64,000 nucleotides of DNA from Ethanoligenens sp047722935 (GTDB lineage Bacteria; Bacillota; Clostridia; Oscillospirales; Ethanoligenentaceae): assembly GCA_047722935.1 (NCBI GenBank), contig JBDNZS010000007.1:1-64000 (forward strand), in the 5' to 3' direction. Made by a program: the position numbers and the translations under genes. Positions within the stretch are counted from its first letter, which is position 1. Every line of letters begins with the position of its first letter. The notes beneath the pieces are model-generated. The model saw only the letters and a program-made list of their open reading frames with translations, did not search any database and was not told the DNA's origin. Shown here one piece after another: positions 42,070 to 50,809 of this stretch.

Positions 42070-44130
42070 ATGATCCACAAATATAAATTTGGCACACCAC
42101 TGGAAACCGATGCTGTCATACAAACACTGTCCGCTTCGCCGACAGCGGAACTTCCCTACCTCTCCGTACAGGAAACGCCGCTGTCCTTCACCTACACGAT
42201 GGGAGCGGACGATATTGTATATGGTCTGGGCGAGAATGTGCGGGGCATCAATAAACGCGGCTGGCTTTATGAGAGCCGCTGCTCCGACGACCCGCATCAT
42301 AGCGAAGAAAAACATGCCCTTTACGGTGCGCACAATTTTCTGATTGTTGACGGACAAGAACAATTTGGCCTGTTTTTTGACGACCCCGGGGTTATCACAT
42401 TCGATGTAGGCTACTCGGCGCATGACACACTCACCATCGCCTCAGAAAATGGTGATCTTAACCTTTACGTTATCCAAGAGAAAGACCTAAAGGGTATTGT
42501 GCGGGAATTTCGCCAGCTCATCGGGCGCAGCTACATTGCCCCGAAGTGGGCCTTTGGCTACGGCTCAAGCCGATGGAGTTACATGAACGAAGATGAAGTG
42601 CGTGAGGTGGTCAGGCAGCATCGGGATGCCGGCATCCCCCTCGACAGCGTTTACCTTGATATCGACTACATGGAACGCTATAAGGACTTCACTGTCAACC
42701 AGGAGACGTTTCCGCATCTTGGAGCGTTCGCCGCCGAAATGAAAGCGCAAAATATCCATTTGGTACCCATCATTGATGCTGGTGTCAAGGTGGAAAAAGG
42801 GTATGATCTGTATGAAGAAGGCGTGCGAAACGGTTACTTCTGCACAGAAGCGGACGGTGAACCATTCGTGGCCGCTGTCTGGCCCGGGCAGGCGCTTTTT
42901 CCAGACGTGCTCAACCCAAAAGTCCGCACATGGTTTGGAATGCAATATAAAAAATTACTGGACCAAGGCATCGAGGGTTTTTGGAACGATATGAACGAAC
43001 CGGCTATCTTTTACTCGAAAAAACGCCTCAAAGCCGCCATTGACGAAATCAATACCCTTCAAGGCCGGGAGCTTGGCATAACGGATTATAACAAGCTGAT
43101 GTCTTTGGTCAACGGTCTTCCAAACAGCGAAGAAGACTATAAAAGTTTCTACCACAACATGCCGGGGCAGCGTGTCCGTCACGACAAGGTGCGTAACCTC
43201 TTTGGTTATAATATGACGCGCGCGGGCAGTGAAGCTTTCGACACACTTGAGCCGGAAAAGCGCATCCTGCTGTTCTCCCGCTCCTCATACATCGGCATGC
43301 ATCGCTACGGCGGTATCTGGACAGGCGACAACCGCTCATGGTGGAGCCACCTGCTGCTCAATATCCGCATGATGCCATCCCTGAACATGGTTGGTATCCT
43401 CTATACCGGAGCCGATCTGGGCGGTTTTGGTTCAAATACCACAGAAGATCTTTTGCTGCGTTGGCTCGCTTTCGGCCTGTTCACCCCGCTCATGCGCAAT
43501 CACACTGAATTAGGCAGCCGCCGGCAGGAAGCCTATTGTTTTGAAAATCAAGAGGCTTTTCGCAACATCATTGGCATCCGGTATGGATTGCTGCCATATC
43601 TGTACAGCGAATATATGAAAGCCGCGCTACGCGACGAGTTGTACTTCCGCCCGCTTGCATTCGACTATCCAAACGATGACTTTGCTGCCCATGTAGAAGA
43701 TCAGCTGCTTTTGGGTGACGGATTGATGCTTGCCCCTGTATACGAACAAAACGCAAAAGGGCGCTATGTTTATCTGCCCGAACGTATGCTGCTCGTGCGT
43801 ATGCACAGCTTGAGTGACCGCACCACCGAGATTATAGAAAAAGGATGCCACTATATCGACGTCGCTTTGGACGAACTGGTATTTTTCCTGCGGCCCGACC
43901 ATTTGCTGCCGTTGTCTGCCGGTGGACAATGTGTGGCGGATGTGGATTTTCACCATCTGGAATTGTTGTCTTTCGCTGAACATGGCGCTGCATACGAATA
44001 CTATGACGACGATGGGCTGAACAAAAACTATATGGACCCGGCTCACTGGAATCGGATTTCCGTGGACAAAAACAAAGCCGTGCATGTAGAAGGCACAACC
44101 GGACTGCAAGTGCAACTGGCGACAAACTGA
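42070..44130 (+). CDS. GH31 alpha-glucosidase
   Basis: This is a glycoside hydrolase family 31 enzyme of 686 residues. The N-terminal beta-sandwich is followed by the (beta/alpha)8 domain with the nucleophile aspartate in GFWNDMNEPAIF (about residue 310) and the acid/base aspartate in GDNRSWWSHLL (about 420). It most likely hydrolyses alpha-glucosidic oligosaccharides such as maltose or isomaltose; alpha-xylosidase activity is less likely but not excluded. There is no signal peptide, so it acts in the cytoplasm. ATG 42070 is about nine bases behind AGAGGG. It has its own strong terminator and is divergent from the AraC regulator. Confidence 0.92.
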   Translation: MIHKYKFGTPLETDAVIQTLSASPTAELPYLSVQETPLSFTYTMGADDIVYGLGENVRGINKRGWLYESRCSDDPHHSEEKHALYGAHNFLIVDGQEQFGLFFDDPGVITFDVGYSAHDTLTIASENGDLNLYVIQEKDLKGIVREFRQLIGRSYIAPKWAFGYGSSRWSYMNEDEVREVVRQHRDAGIPLDSVYLDIDYMERYKDFTVNQETFPHLGAFAAEMKAQNIHLVPIIDAGVKVEKGYDLYEEGVRNGYFCTEADGEPFVAAVWPGQALFPDVLNPKVRTWFGMQYKKLLDQGIEGFWNDMNEPAIFYSKKRLKAAIDEINTLQGRELGITDYNKLMSLVNGLPNSEEDYKSFYHNMPGQRVRHDKVRNLFGYNMTRAGSEAFDTLEPEKRILLFSRSSYIGMHRYGGIWTGDNRSWWSHLLLNIRMMPSLNMVGILYTGADLGGFGSNTTEDLLLRWLAFGLFTPLMRNHTELGSRRQEAYCFENQEAFRNIIGIRYGLLPYLYSEYMKAALRDELYFRPLAFDYPNDDFAAHVEDQLLLGDGLMLAPVYEQNAKGRYVYLPERMLLVRMHSLSDRTTEIIEKGCHYIDVALDELVFFLRPDHLLPLSAGGQCVADVDFHHLELLSFAEHGAAYEYYDDDGLNKNYMDPAHWNRISVDKNKAVHVEGTTGLQVQLATN

Positions 44131-44158
44131 CACATCAAAATTAACGAAGCTAAAAGAT

Positions 44159-44193
44159 GCAGACTGTATCCGTTTGGCAGTCTGCGTCTTTTT
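44159..44193 (+). terminator. Intrinsic terminator of the GH31 gene
   Basis: GCAGACTG and CAGTCTGC form an 8-bp perfect stem followed by GTCTTTTTATAT. Confidence 0.88.
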
Positions 44194-44230
44194 ATATATG
44201 TTTGCACCGTTGTTTTACCAGGTAGTACTT

Positions 44231-44270
44231 AAAAAAACCGAATCGCCCAGCACGCAAGCGCGCTGGGCGA
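44231..44270 (-). terminator. Intrinsic terminator of the ABC sugar importer genes
   Basis: TCGCCCAGC pairs with GCTGGGCGA (9 bp). On the minus strand it is followed by TTCGG and seven T residues. It lies 30 bp past the stop of the MalG-like permease gene. Confidence 0.85.
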
Positions 44271-44300
44271 CCCGATTTCACAGCATATAAACCCAAAAAC

Positions 44301-45191
44301 TTATTTGATGCTGCCGACCGTAACTGCTTTAATGATATATTTTTGTGCGAAGAAATAGAAGACAATGACAGGGATAATACACATTACAAGTGCCGCAAGC
44401 GCCATATCCCACTGTTTCGTGAATTGCCCAAAGAAAAAGAAGGTTTGCAGCGGAATCGTCATCGTACCCGGATTGTTGATTGTCAGCGAGGGCAGGAGGT
44501 AATCGTTCCAGATCCATACCACATCAAGCACGGCAATGGTAAAAGTTGTCGGCTTGAGCAGCGGGAAGATGATCAACCAAAACGTTTGGAACGAGTTGCA
44601 CCCGTCCATCATAGCTGCCTCGTCAAGCTCTTTGGGAATGCTCTTGACAAAGCCTGCGTACATAAACACACCCATGGAAGCCCCAAAACCAAGATATACG
44701 AAGATCAGCCCGGGGATGTTGAGCAGATTCAACTGACCCATCTCGCGCATAAGCGGCAGCATGATGGCTTGAAACGGAATAATCATGGAAGCAACAAAAA
44801 CCAAATAAATCACGTTGCTGATTTTGTTTTTCGTCCGTGTGATCATCCACGCGGCCATAGAGGTAAAGATGATAATCACTGCCACACTGCAAAGGGTTAT
44901 AACCAGCGAGTTGCGCAATGCCGAGAGGAAGTTCATGGCGTCAAGCGCACGCGTGTAGTTGTTCCACTGCGGAATTGCCGGCAGTTTCAGCGTGTTGGTG
45001 AAAATCTCCTTGCGTGTTTTCAGTGAATTTACTACCAAAATGTAGAACGGTGCAAGGAACAATGCTGCCAGAAGAATTTTCAGAACAAGGGCGACAATCT
45101 TCGACACCACCGTGCCTATCGAATGCTCTCCATTTTTTTGAGGAGATGGCGCATTTTTAATACTGATAATGTTCGCTTCTGTGGTTTGCAT
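44301..45191 (-). CDS. ABC sugar importer permease, MalG-like
   Basis: This inner-membrane permease of a CUT1 carbohydrate ABC importer has 296 residues and six transmembrane helices. The cytoplasmic EAA loop that docks the ATPase is seen as PKELDEAAMMDGCNSFQTFW. It starts at 45191, where the ATG overlaps the stop of the MalF-like gene by one base, so translation is coupled. It is the last gene of an operon comprising binding protein, MalF-like and MalG-like permeases. No ATPase gene is in the operon, so a shared MsmK-type ATPase encoded elsewhere must energise it. Confidence 0.95.
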   Translation of the reverse strand: MQTTEANIISIKNAPSPQKNGEHSIGTVVSKIVALVLKILLAALFLAPFYILVVNSLKTRKEIFTNTLKLPAIPQWNNYTRALDAMNFLSALRNSLVITLCSVAVIIIFTSMAAWMITRTKNKISNVIYLVFVASMIIPFQAIMLPLMREMGQLNLLNIPGLIFVYLGFGASMGVFMYAGFVKSIPKELDEAAMMDGCNSFQTFWLIIFPLLKPTTFTIAVLDVVWIWNDYLLPSLTINNPGTMTIPLQTFFFFGQFTKQWDMALAALVMCIIPVIVFYFFAQKYIIKAVTVGSIK

Positions 45192-46054
45192 TACGCCTCA
45201 ATCTCCTTTCTCGAAGAGAGATAAACCTGTGTGAGCCCGATAAGAGCCACCACAATGAAGAAGATAACCGCCTTGGCCTGGGCCTGCCCCATCTGGTTGT
45301 ACGAAAATGCCGTTTTATAGATATTCATTGCTAGCATCGTCGTGGAATTGGCCGGGCCTCCATTTGTTAAAGAAAGGTTTTGGTCGTAAAGTTTGAACGA
45401 ATTGGAAAGTGTCAGAAACAAGCAGATGGTAAATGCTGGCCGGATAAGAGGCAAAGTGATAAACCATGTGCGTTGAAAAGAGTTGGCGCCATCAATTTTG
45501 GCGGCCTCAATAATTTCCGGCCCCACCGCTTGTATGGAAGAAATATAAATCAACATGTAATAACCGGCCATCTGCCAGATGGTGAGAATGATAAGACCCG
45601 CGAGACCTGTTTTCTGATCCGACAGCCACCCGGTCAGCCACGCCTGGTGGGTGATCGTTCCGATATTCTGGAACACTTGCATAAAAATGAACAACCAGAT
45701 AAAGCCGAGGATCAAGCCGCCGATGAGGTTGGGCATGAAGAAAATCGTGCGCAAAATTTTGCTGATACGTGATTCTCTAGTGGACAGCATCGCCAGCAGA
45801 AATCCAAATACATTTAGGAGAATGACCGCCACAATGGTGTATTCAAGCGTAAAGAGGAACGCGTGTCCAAAGTCTTTATCCTTGAAAATGGCCGTGTAGT
45901 TTGTCAAACCGTTAAACGAGACCACTGCTGACACGCCGTTCCAATTGGTAAACGAATAGATGATGCCCATAATAAACGGGATAATTTGTGCAATTGCAAA
46001 TGTGATAAGCACAGGTGCCAGAAATACCCAATAGGTAATTCGTTTTTTGGCCAT
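45191..46054 (-). CDS. ABC sugar importer permease, MalF-like
   Basis: This is the partner permease of about 287 residues with six transmembrane helices and the EAA motif GPEIIEAAKIDGANSFQRTW. The frame extends back to 46141, overlapping the binding-protein gene, but the ATG at 46054 (MAKKRITYW), behind GGGGGA, gives the usual N-terminus for the family. It lies 32 bp after the binding-protein stop and overlaps the MalG-like gene by one base. Confidence 0.95.
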   Translation of the reverse strand: MAKKRITYWVFLAPVLITFAIAQIIPFIMGIIYSFTNWNGVSAVVSFNGLTNYTAIFKDKDFGHAFLFTLEYTIVAVILLNVFGFLLAMLSTRESRISKILRTIFFMPNLIGGLILGFIWLFIFMQVFQNIGTITHQAWLTGWLSDQKTGLAGLIILTIWQMAGYYMLIYISSIQAVGPEIIEAAKIDGANSFQRTWFITLPLIRPAFTICLFLTLSNSFKLYDQNLSLTNGGPANSTTMLAMNIYKTAFSYNQMGQAQAKAVIFFIVVALIGLTQVYLSSRKEIEA

Positions 46055-46086
46055 GACAATTCCCCCAAACGTTGCAGTCAACAGCG

Positions 46087-47397
46087 TTACTGGCGCAGTG
46101 ACGACCAGTTGTTCTTCGTGTTCGTCACAAACTGATCCCAAGTAAGTTGGCCGGCAATGTATTTGTTAATGTCCGCGCCGACTTTGTCTGTAAAACCGCT
46201 GGGATAGTCATTGAACACCCATGTGGATACGTTACCGGCAGTCACATATTGTTCAATAGCCTGGCTGATGGGATCAAGGTTCTTTAAGAGGTCTTCAGAA
46301 TACCCTTTGAACGGCGGAATGAAGTTGAAGTCATTGATGATGAATTTTTTACCTTCGTCAGACGTATACAACCAATTGAGAAATTTTTCCGACGCAGCCA
46401 CAGTATCTTTATCCCGTTTGCTGTTGACGGCCCAGTAAGAAGCGACGCCTACCGGAATCTTGCCGGTGATGGTTCCCGCGCTGCTTTCCACCGGAATAGG
46501 GATAATGCCGACATTCTTTGCCAAATCCGGATCAATGCCTTTCAGTGTCGGATATACCCAGTTGCCCTGCTGGATAACAGCCACTTTGCCCAACGCGAAT
46601 AGCTGCTCCACCTGTGTGGTATAATCCACGCTGTTGATGGAAGATGCCGTACCGCTTGGCCGATACCCATATTTAACATTGAGATCAACATATTTTTTAA
46701 ATGCGTCGTTGTAAGCAAAATTGATCGATTTTGCATTGTAAGCGTTCTCAGAGTTTTTCAGTTCCGCTGCCATCATCGGGTTCATGCCATGGTTGGCTGT
46801 CACCCAAGTTTCTTTAGCCGCCCACGCATCTACCGCACTCAGGCCAAGCTTAGCTTTTTGTGCATCTATCGTGGCAAAAGCCTGATCAATTGCATCCATC
46901 GTGGTCAGCTTTGTTGCATCGATACCCGCCTTCTGGAAAATCGTCTTGTTATACAGCAGGCCATACCCTTCCAAATCGAACGGCATCCCATAAATTTTTC
47001 CATTCATTGTGGCGCCGCCGAGCGTTCCGTTTGCTGCTTGCGATACCCACGGTTGACTGGAAAGATCGGTCAGCCGATCTGTAAATGTATGTACATCCGT
47101 TTGTCCTCCCACGTTAAAGATCGCGGGTTCCTGTCCGGAAGAGAATTTTGTCTTGAGGGTGCCGCCATAGTCGCCGCCGCCACCGACCGTTTGCTCGGTA
47201 ATAGTCACATTCGGGTTTTCTTTCATGTATTGGGCGATCGCTTTGTCAAGTGCAGACTTGGTTTCCACTTTGAACTGGTAAATATCGATGGTGACTTTCT
47301 TGCCGCTGGAGCCGCCGCTACCATTGCTGCACCCTGCAAAAGCCCCCACTAACAATGCCGCTGTCAGACCAATTGCTGCCAATTTGCTCTTTTTCAT
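46087..47397 (-). CDS. ABC sugar importer solute-binding lipoprotein
   Basis: This is the substrate-binding component of the CUT1 importer, 436 residues. A lipoprotein signal peptide (MKKSKLAAIGLTAALLVGAFAGC) ends with the lipobox cysteine at position 23, so the mature protein would be anchored to the outer face of the membrane. A bacterial extracellular solute-binding type 1 fold follows, for example NPNVTITEQTVGGGGDYGG and GKVAVIQQGNWVYP. The ligand is probably a malto- or isomalto-oligosaccharide, given two GH13 enzymes across the divergent region. Upstream lies an operator at 47436-47447. Confidence 0.94.
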   Translation of the reverse strand: MKKSKLAAIGLTAALLVGAFAGCSNGSGGSSGKKVTIDIYQFKVETKSALDKAIAQYMKENPNVTITEQTVGGGGDYGGTLKTKFSSGQEPAIFNVGGQTDVHTFTDRLTDLSSQPWVSQAANGTLGGATMNGKIYGMPFDLEGYGLLYNKTIFQKAGIDATKLTTMDAIDQAFATIDAQKAKLGLSAVDAWAAKETWVTANHGMNPMMAAELKNSENAYNAKSINFAYNDAFKKYVDLNVKYGYRPSGTASSINSVDYTTQVEQLFALGKVAVIQQGNWVYPTLKGIDPDLAKNVGIIPIPVESSAGTITGKIPVGVASYWAVNSKRDKDTVAASEKFLNWLYTSDEGKKFIINDFNFIPPFKGYSEDLLKNLDPISQAIEQYVTAGNVSTWVFNDYPSGFTDKVGADINKYIAGQLTWDQFVTNTKNNWSSLRQ

Positions 47398-47434
47398 AAA
47401 AATGACCCCCTTTTCTATTCAGCAGAAGCGATAG

Positions 47435-47447
47435 TGTAAACGTTTAC
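47435..47447. promoter_or_regulatory. Operator copy 1 (ABC importer side)
   Basis: TGTAAACGTTTAC contains a perfect 12-bp palindrome, 38 bp upstream of the binding-protein start. It fits both a LacI-family site and a catabolite-responsive element (CcpA) except for the last base. Confidence 0.8.
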
Positions 47448-47695
47448 GATATCGGCAGACCGTTTATGATAAACCCTACGCGCGGTTGCCTTCATAGATA
47501 TAGAAATAACAGTTGACTACTTGTGCGCATTTTCGTCCATGTGCTTCTTTTGGCCTTATACACAATATAACTTGGGCACATACGGGACAGTATATTGGTT
47601 TTTGCCAATGGACTGCGCTTTTGAATACGCCGCGCACCTTTGAAATCCTCGTAATTGAAAACGTTATTGACAAACTACACAAAAAATCAGGAACA

Positions 47696-47708
47696 TGTAA
47701 ACGTTTAC
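47696..47708. promoter_or_regulatory. Operator copy 2 (middle of the divergent region)
   Basis: TGTAAACGTTTAC, identical to copies 1 and 3. It lies 261 bp from copy 1 and 260 bp from copy 3, away from any recognisable start codon. Confidence 0.75.
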
Positions 47709-47921
47709 TGTATGTAATTATAGCACTGCATTATGAAATGTCAATAATATATTCGTAATATTTTATAATTTTATATCATTTTTATGAAACGCACCATTCT
47801 ATCACCTGCAATGGCGGGACTGTATATTTAGGAAGAATATGCTCCCATACTGAAATACAGCATACAGGCACAATCTAAAAACAGAGTTTAAAAAACAAAT
47901 GTGAAAGTTACTTCTATCGAA

Positions 47922-47949
47922 TTGACTTTCCCTTCAAATTGTGTATACT
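47922..47949 (+). promoter_or_regulatory. SigA-type promoter of the LacI gene
   Basis: TTGACT and TATACT are separated by 16 bp. The expected transcription start (about 47956) coincides with operator copy 3. Confidence 0.78.
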
Positions 47950-47955
47950 TACAGA

Positions 47956-47968
47956 TGTAAACGTTTAC
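47956..47968. promoter_or_regulatory. Operator copy 3 at the LacI gene start site
   Basis: TGTAAACGTTTAC, identical to copies 1 and 2, just downstream of the -10 box and 23 bp before the start codon. It would give autorepression of the LacI gene if that protein binds here. Confidence 0.8.
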
Positions 47969-47990
47969 TACTTGCAAAATGAGGTGGATT

Positions 47991-49010
47991 ATGACAGATA
48001 ATACGACCATCAAAGATGTGGCAAAACACGCTGGTGTATCCATTGCTACGGTCTCCCGTGTGTTAAACAACCTGGGCGGGTATTCACAGGTTACCGAACA
48101 GACAGTCCTGCAGGCGATACGTGAGTTAAACTATCATCAAAACACACTCGCCCGCAGTTTGAAGACACAGCATTCCAATCTATTGGGTTTTTTGCTGCCT
48201 GTAGCCGTGACCACCTCACTCGATCGCATTCTTTACGCATTTGAAAAGGAGGCCGGAGAGGCTGGCTATCAAGTGCTTGTCTGCCATTCCGACGAAACAC
48301 CTGCGGATATTGTCAAACACATTCACATGCTCTCTCGTTTCCAGATAGACGGCTTTGTCTTTTGCGGACATCAGCCCGGGGATGAATTCGAAAAAGAATT
48401 TAGAAACAGCAACACGCCTTGTGTGCTGATCAATAGTTATCCCACAGGAAATACCATCCCTTACTTGCGAGTGGACGACTATGCCGCCGCATATGCATCT
48501 GCTGATTATATTTGTAAAAAGGGGCACCACCACATTGCCCTGCTACCCGGTCCGAAAGAAGATGCCACCGCCGGTTTGGCACGGCTTCGCGGCTACCAGC
48601 AGGCAATTGCCGACCACGGGCTTGTTCTTCAAGACGACTTGATCTTCTATGGCGACTTCAGCTACCATGGCACACTGGATGCCGCCCGCAGGCTGGTACA
48701 GCAAAAAGACAGATTCACGGCGGTTCTCGCCGCGTCTGATGACATGGCACTGGCGGTGTTGTCACAGGCCTATGCACACCAGGTGCGGGTACCGGACGAT
48801 TTCTCTGTTGTAGGTTATGACAATGTGCTGGCGGCCGAAATGGCCATTCCACCGCTCACTACGCTCGCACAGCCATTTGAGGAAATGGGACGTCAGGCGG
48901 TGCAGATGTTGCTTGGTCAAATGCGCACCGGCAAAAAACCCAAGCGAAGGTTGATGCCGTTTAAGATCATTGAACGCTGTTCGGTGATGGATATCAACCA
49001 GCATGCATGA
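47991..49010 (+). CDS. LacI-family regulator of the alpha-glucoside island
   Basis: This 339-residue regulator has an N-terminal helix-turn-helix (TTIKDVAKHAGVSIATVSRVL), a hinge (HQNTLARSLKTQHS) and a sugar-binding core (LGFLLPVAVTT, then GYDNVLAAEMAIPPLTT). ATG 47991 follows GAGGTGG. It heads a run of plus-strand genes: two GH13 glucosidases follow. It probably represses itself, the glucosidases and the divergent ABC importer through the TGTAAACGTTTAC sites, released by an alpha-glucoside or derivative. The same sites could be used by CcpA. Confidence 0.9.
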   Translation: MTDNTTIKDVAKHAGVSIATVSRVLNNLGGYSQVTEQTVLQAIRELNYHQNTLARSLKTQHSNLLGFLLPVAVTTSLDRILYAFEKEAGEAGYQVLVCHSDETPADIVKHIHMLSRFQIDGFVFCGHQPGDEFEKEFRNSNTPCVLINSYPTGNTIPYLRVDDYAAAYASADYICKKGHHHIALLPGPKEDATAGLARLRGYQQAIADHGLVLQDDLIFYGDFSYHGTLDAARRLVQQKDRFTAVLAASDDMALAVLSQAYAHQVRVPDDFSVVGYDNVLAAEMAIPPLTTLAQPFEEMGRQAVQMLLGQMRTGKKPKRRLMPFKIIERCSVMDINQHA

Positions 49011-49099
49011 CCAATCTGTTTTGCGGTTCACAAAATACGAATTCCCTTTCATGATCCAAGTTCGTCCAAACCATTCTTTTATTTAATGAGGTGCTTTAC

Positions 49100-50767
49100 A
49101 TGGAAAAAACATGGTGGAAAGAATCTGTCGTTTATCAAATATATCCGCGCAGCTTCCAGGATTCCAACGGGGATGGTGTGGGGGATCTGCCCGGCATCAC
49201 CAGCCGCCTTGGCTACATCAAAAAGCTGGGCGTTGACGTAGTATGGCTCTGCCCAATCTACAAGTCACCAAACGATGACAATGGGTACGACATCAGTGAC
49301 TACCGCGCTGTCATGAAAGAATTTGGCACTTTGGCAGACTTTGAGACGCTGCTGCATACCGCACATGATCTTGGTTTGAAGATCGTGATGGATCTGGTTG
49401 TCAATCATACATCCGATGAGCACGCATGGTTTGCGGAAAGCCGCCAATCAAAAGACAATGCATACAGCGATTTCTACATCTGGCGTGATGGTAAAGACGG
49501 CAAAGAACCAAACAACTGGGGCAGTTATTTTTCTGGCTCCGCTTGGCAATACGATGAGAAGCGCGAACAGTATTACTTGCACTTTTTCTCCAAAAAACAG
49601 CCTGACCTCAATTGGGATAACCCGGATGTACGCACATCCATCTTTGACATGATGACTTGGTGGCTGCAAAAAGGCATTGACGGTTTCCGCATGGATGTCA
49701 TCAGCATGATCTCCAAGCAACCGGAACTACCGGACGGCAAGGTATCTCCGGGCGCTATATACGGTGACGGTTCGGTGTTCACCAATAACGGCCCGCATGC
49801 GCATGAGTATCTGCACGAAATGAACCAAAAGGTCCTTTCCAAGTTTGACATCATGACCGTTGGAGAAACACCGGGCGTGACGGTAGATGAGGCTAAAAAA
49901 TACGCCGGCCTCCATAGCAGTGAACTGAACATGGTTTTCCAGTTTGAGCATGTGGATGCACATGGCCCCTACGGCAAGTGGAACGACGACGCGCTCGACC
50001 TGCCAAGGCTCAAGGAAATCATGACCCGTTGGCAGACTGGCCTGGACGGAGTGGCGTGGAACAGCCTGTTTTGGGATAACCACGACCAGCCACGCGCTGT
50101 TTCCCGCTTTGGAAACGACAGTCCTGCGTGGCGTGAACGGTCAGCCAAAATGATTGCGACCTGCCTGCATATGATGCAGGGCACGCCCTACATCTATCAG
50201 GGTGAGGAACTGGGCATGACCAATGTGCCCTTTGCTTCGCTCGAAGATTACCGAGATATCGAAACGTTAAACGCTTATGACGAACTGGTGCACAAGCGCG
50301 GTGTGGCACATGAACAGATGATGCGGTATTTGCACTGCATCAGCCGCGACAATGCGCGCACCCCCATGCAGTGGGACAACAGTGCAAATGCCGGTTTCAC
50401 CACCGGTACGCCTTGGATCGGCGTCAATCCCAACTACACCGAAATCAACGCCAAGGCGCAAGAGGATGACCCGGACTCTGTTTTCTCCTACTACCACAGG
50501 CTGATTGAGCTGCGGCATACCCACGGCATCATCGTGTACGGTTCGTTTGTGCCTTGGCTTGAACAAGACGCACATATCTTTGCCTACCAGCGCGTATTGG
50601 ACGGGCAACGTCTGCTGGTGCTGTGCAATTTTTCAGACCAGACGCTTTCCGCCCCACTGCCGGCTGCATGCACCGGGACACCCAAACAACTTATTGGAAA
50701 CTATGCTGACACCATTCCCACAGACCAACTGCGGCCTTATGAGGCGCGCGTCTATTTATATCAGTAA
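49100..50767 (+). CDS. GH13 alpha-glucosidase (oligo-1,6-glucosidase type), first copy
   Basis: It has 555 residues with a (beta/alpha)8 domain: the calcium-like loop NGDGVGDLPGI, MDLVVNHTSDEH, nucleophile aspartate in GFRMDVIS (about residue 200), acid/base glutamate in IMTVGETPG (about 257), and third acid in FWDNHDQPR (about 330). QPDLNWDNP is typical of oligo-1,6-glucosidase and trehalose-6-phosphate hydrolase subgroups. It lacks a signal peptide. ATG 49100 is six bases behind GAGGTG. The second copy follows 42 bp downstream, and the LacI gene is 89 bp upstream. Linkage specificity cannot be told from these motifs. Confidence 0.92.
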   Translation: MEKTWWKESVVYQIYPRSFQDSNGDGVGDLPGITSRLGYIKKLGVDVVWLCPIYKSPNDDNGYDISDYRAVMKEFGTLADFETLLHTAHDLGLKIVMDLVVNHTSDEHAWFAESRQSKDNAYSDFYIWRDGKDGKEPNNWGSYFSGSAWQYDEKREQYYLHFFSKKQPDLNWDNPDVRTSIFDMMTWWLQKGIDGFRMDVISMISKQPELPDGKVSPGAIYGDGSVFTNNGPHAHEYLHEMNQKVLSKFDIMTVGETPGVTVDEAKKYAGLHSSELNMVFQFEHVDAHGPYGKWNDDALDLPRLKEIMTRWQTGLDGVAWNSLFWDNHDQPRAVSRFGNDSPAWRERSAKMIATCLHMMQGTPYIYQGEELGMTNVPFASLEDYRDIETLNAYDELVHKRGVAHEQMMRYLHCISRDNARTPMQWDNSANAGFTTGTPWIGVNPNYTEINAKAQEDDPDSVFSYYHRLIELRHTHGIIVYGSFVPWLEQDAHIFAYQRVLDGQRLLVLCNFSDQTLSAPLPAACTGTPKQLIGNYADTIPTDQLRPYEARVYLYQ

Positions 50768-50809
50768 AAACAGCCGCCCTTAAAATACAAAAATGCGAGG
50801 AAAAATGCC

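Larger units (their letters stand above)
47398..47990. other. Divergent regulatory region with three identical operators
   Basis: This 593-bp gap between the ABC operon and the LacI gene has three copies of GTAAACGTTTAC at 47436, 47697 and 47957, a good promoter for the LacI gene (47922-47949), a TTGACA at 47667 with no matching -10, and an AT-rich tract (47720-47900). No protein or RNA gene is seen. Confidence 0.7.

Noticed and set aside
47667..47696. TTGACA as promoter for an unknown plus-strand transcript
   Set aside because: The best -10 candidate at 18 bp (GAACAT) matches only three of six bases, and no gene follows closely.
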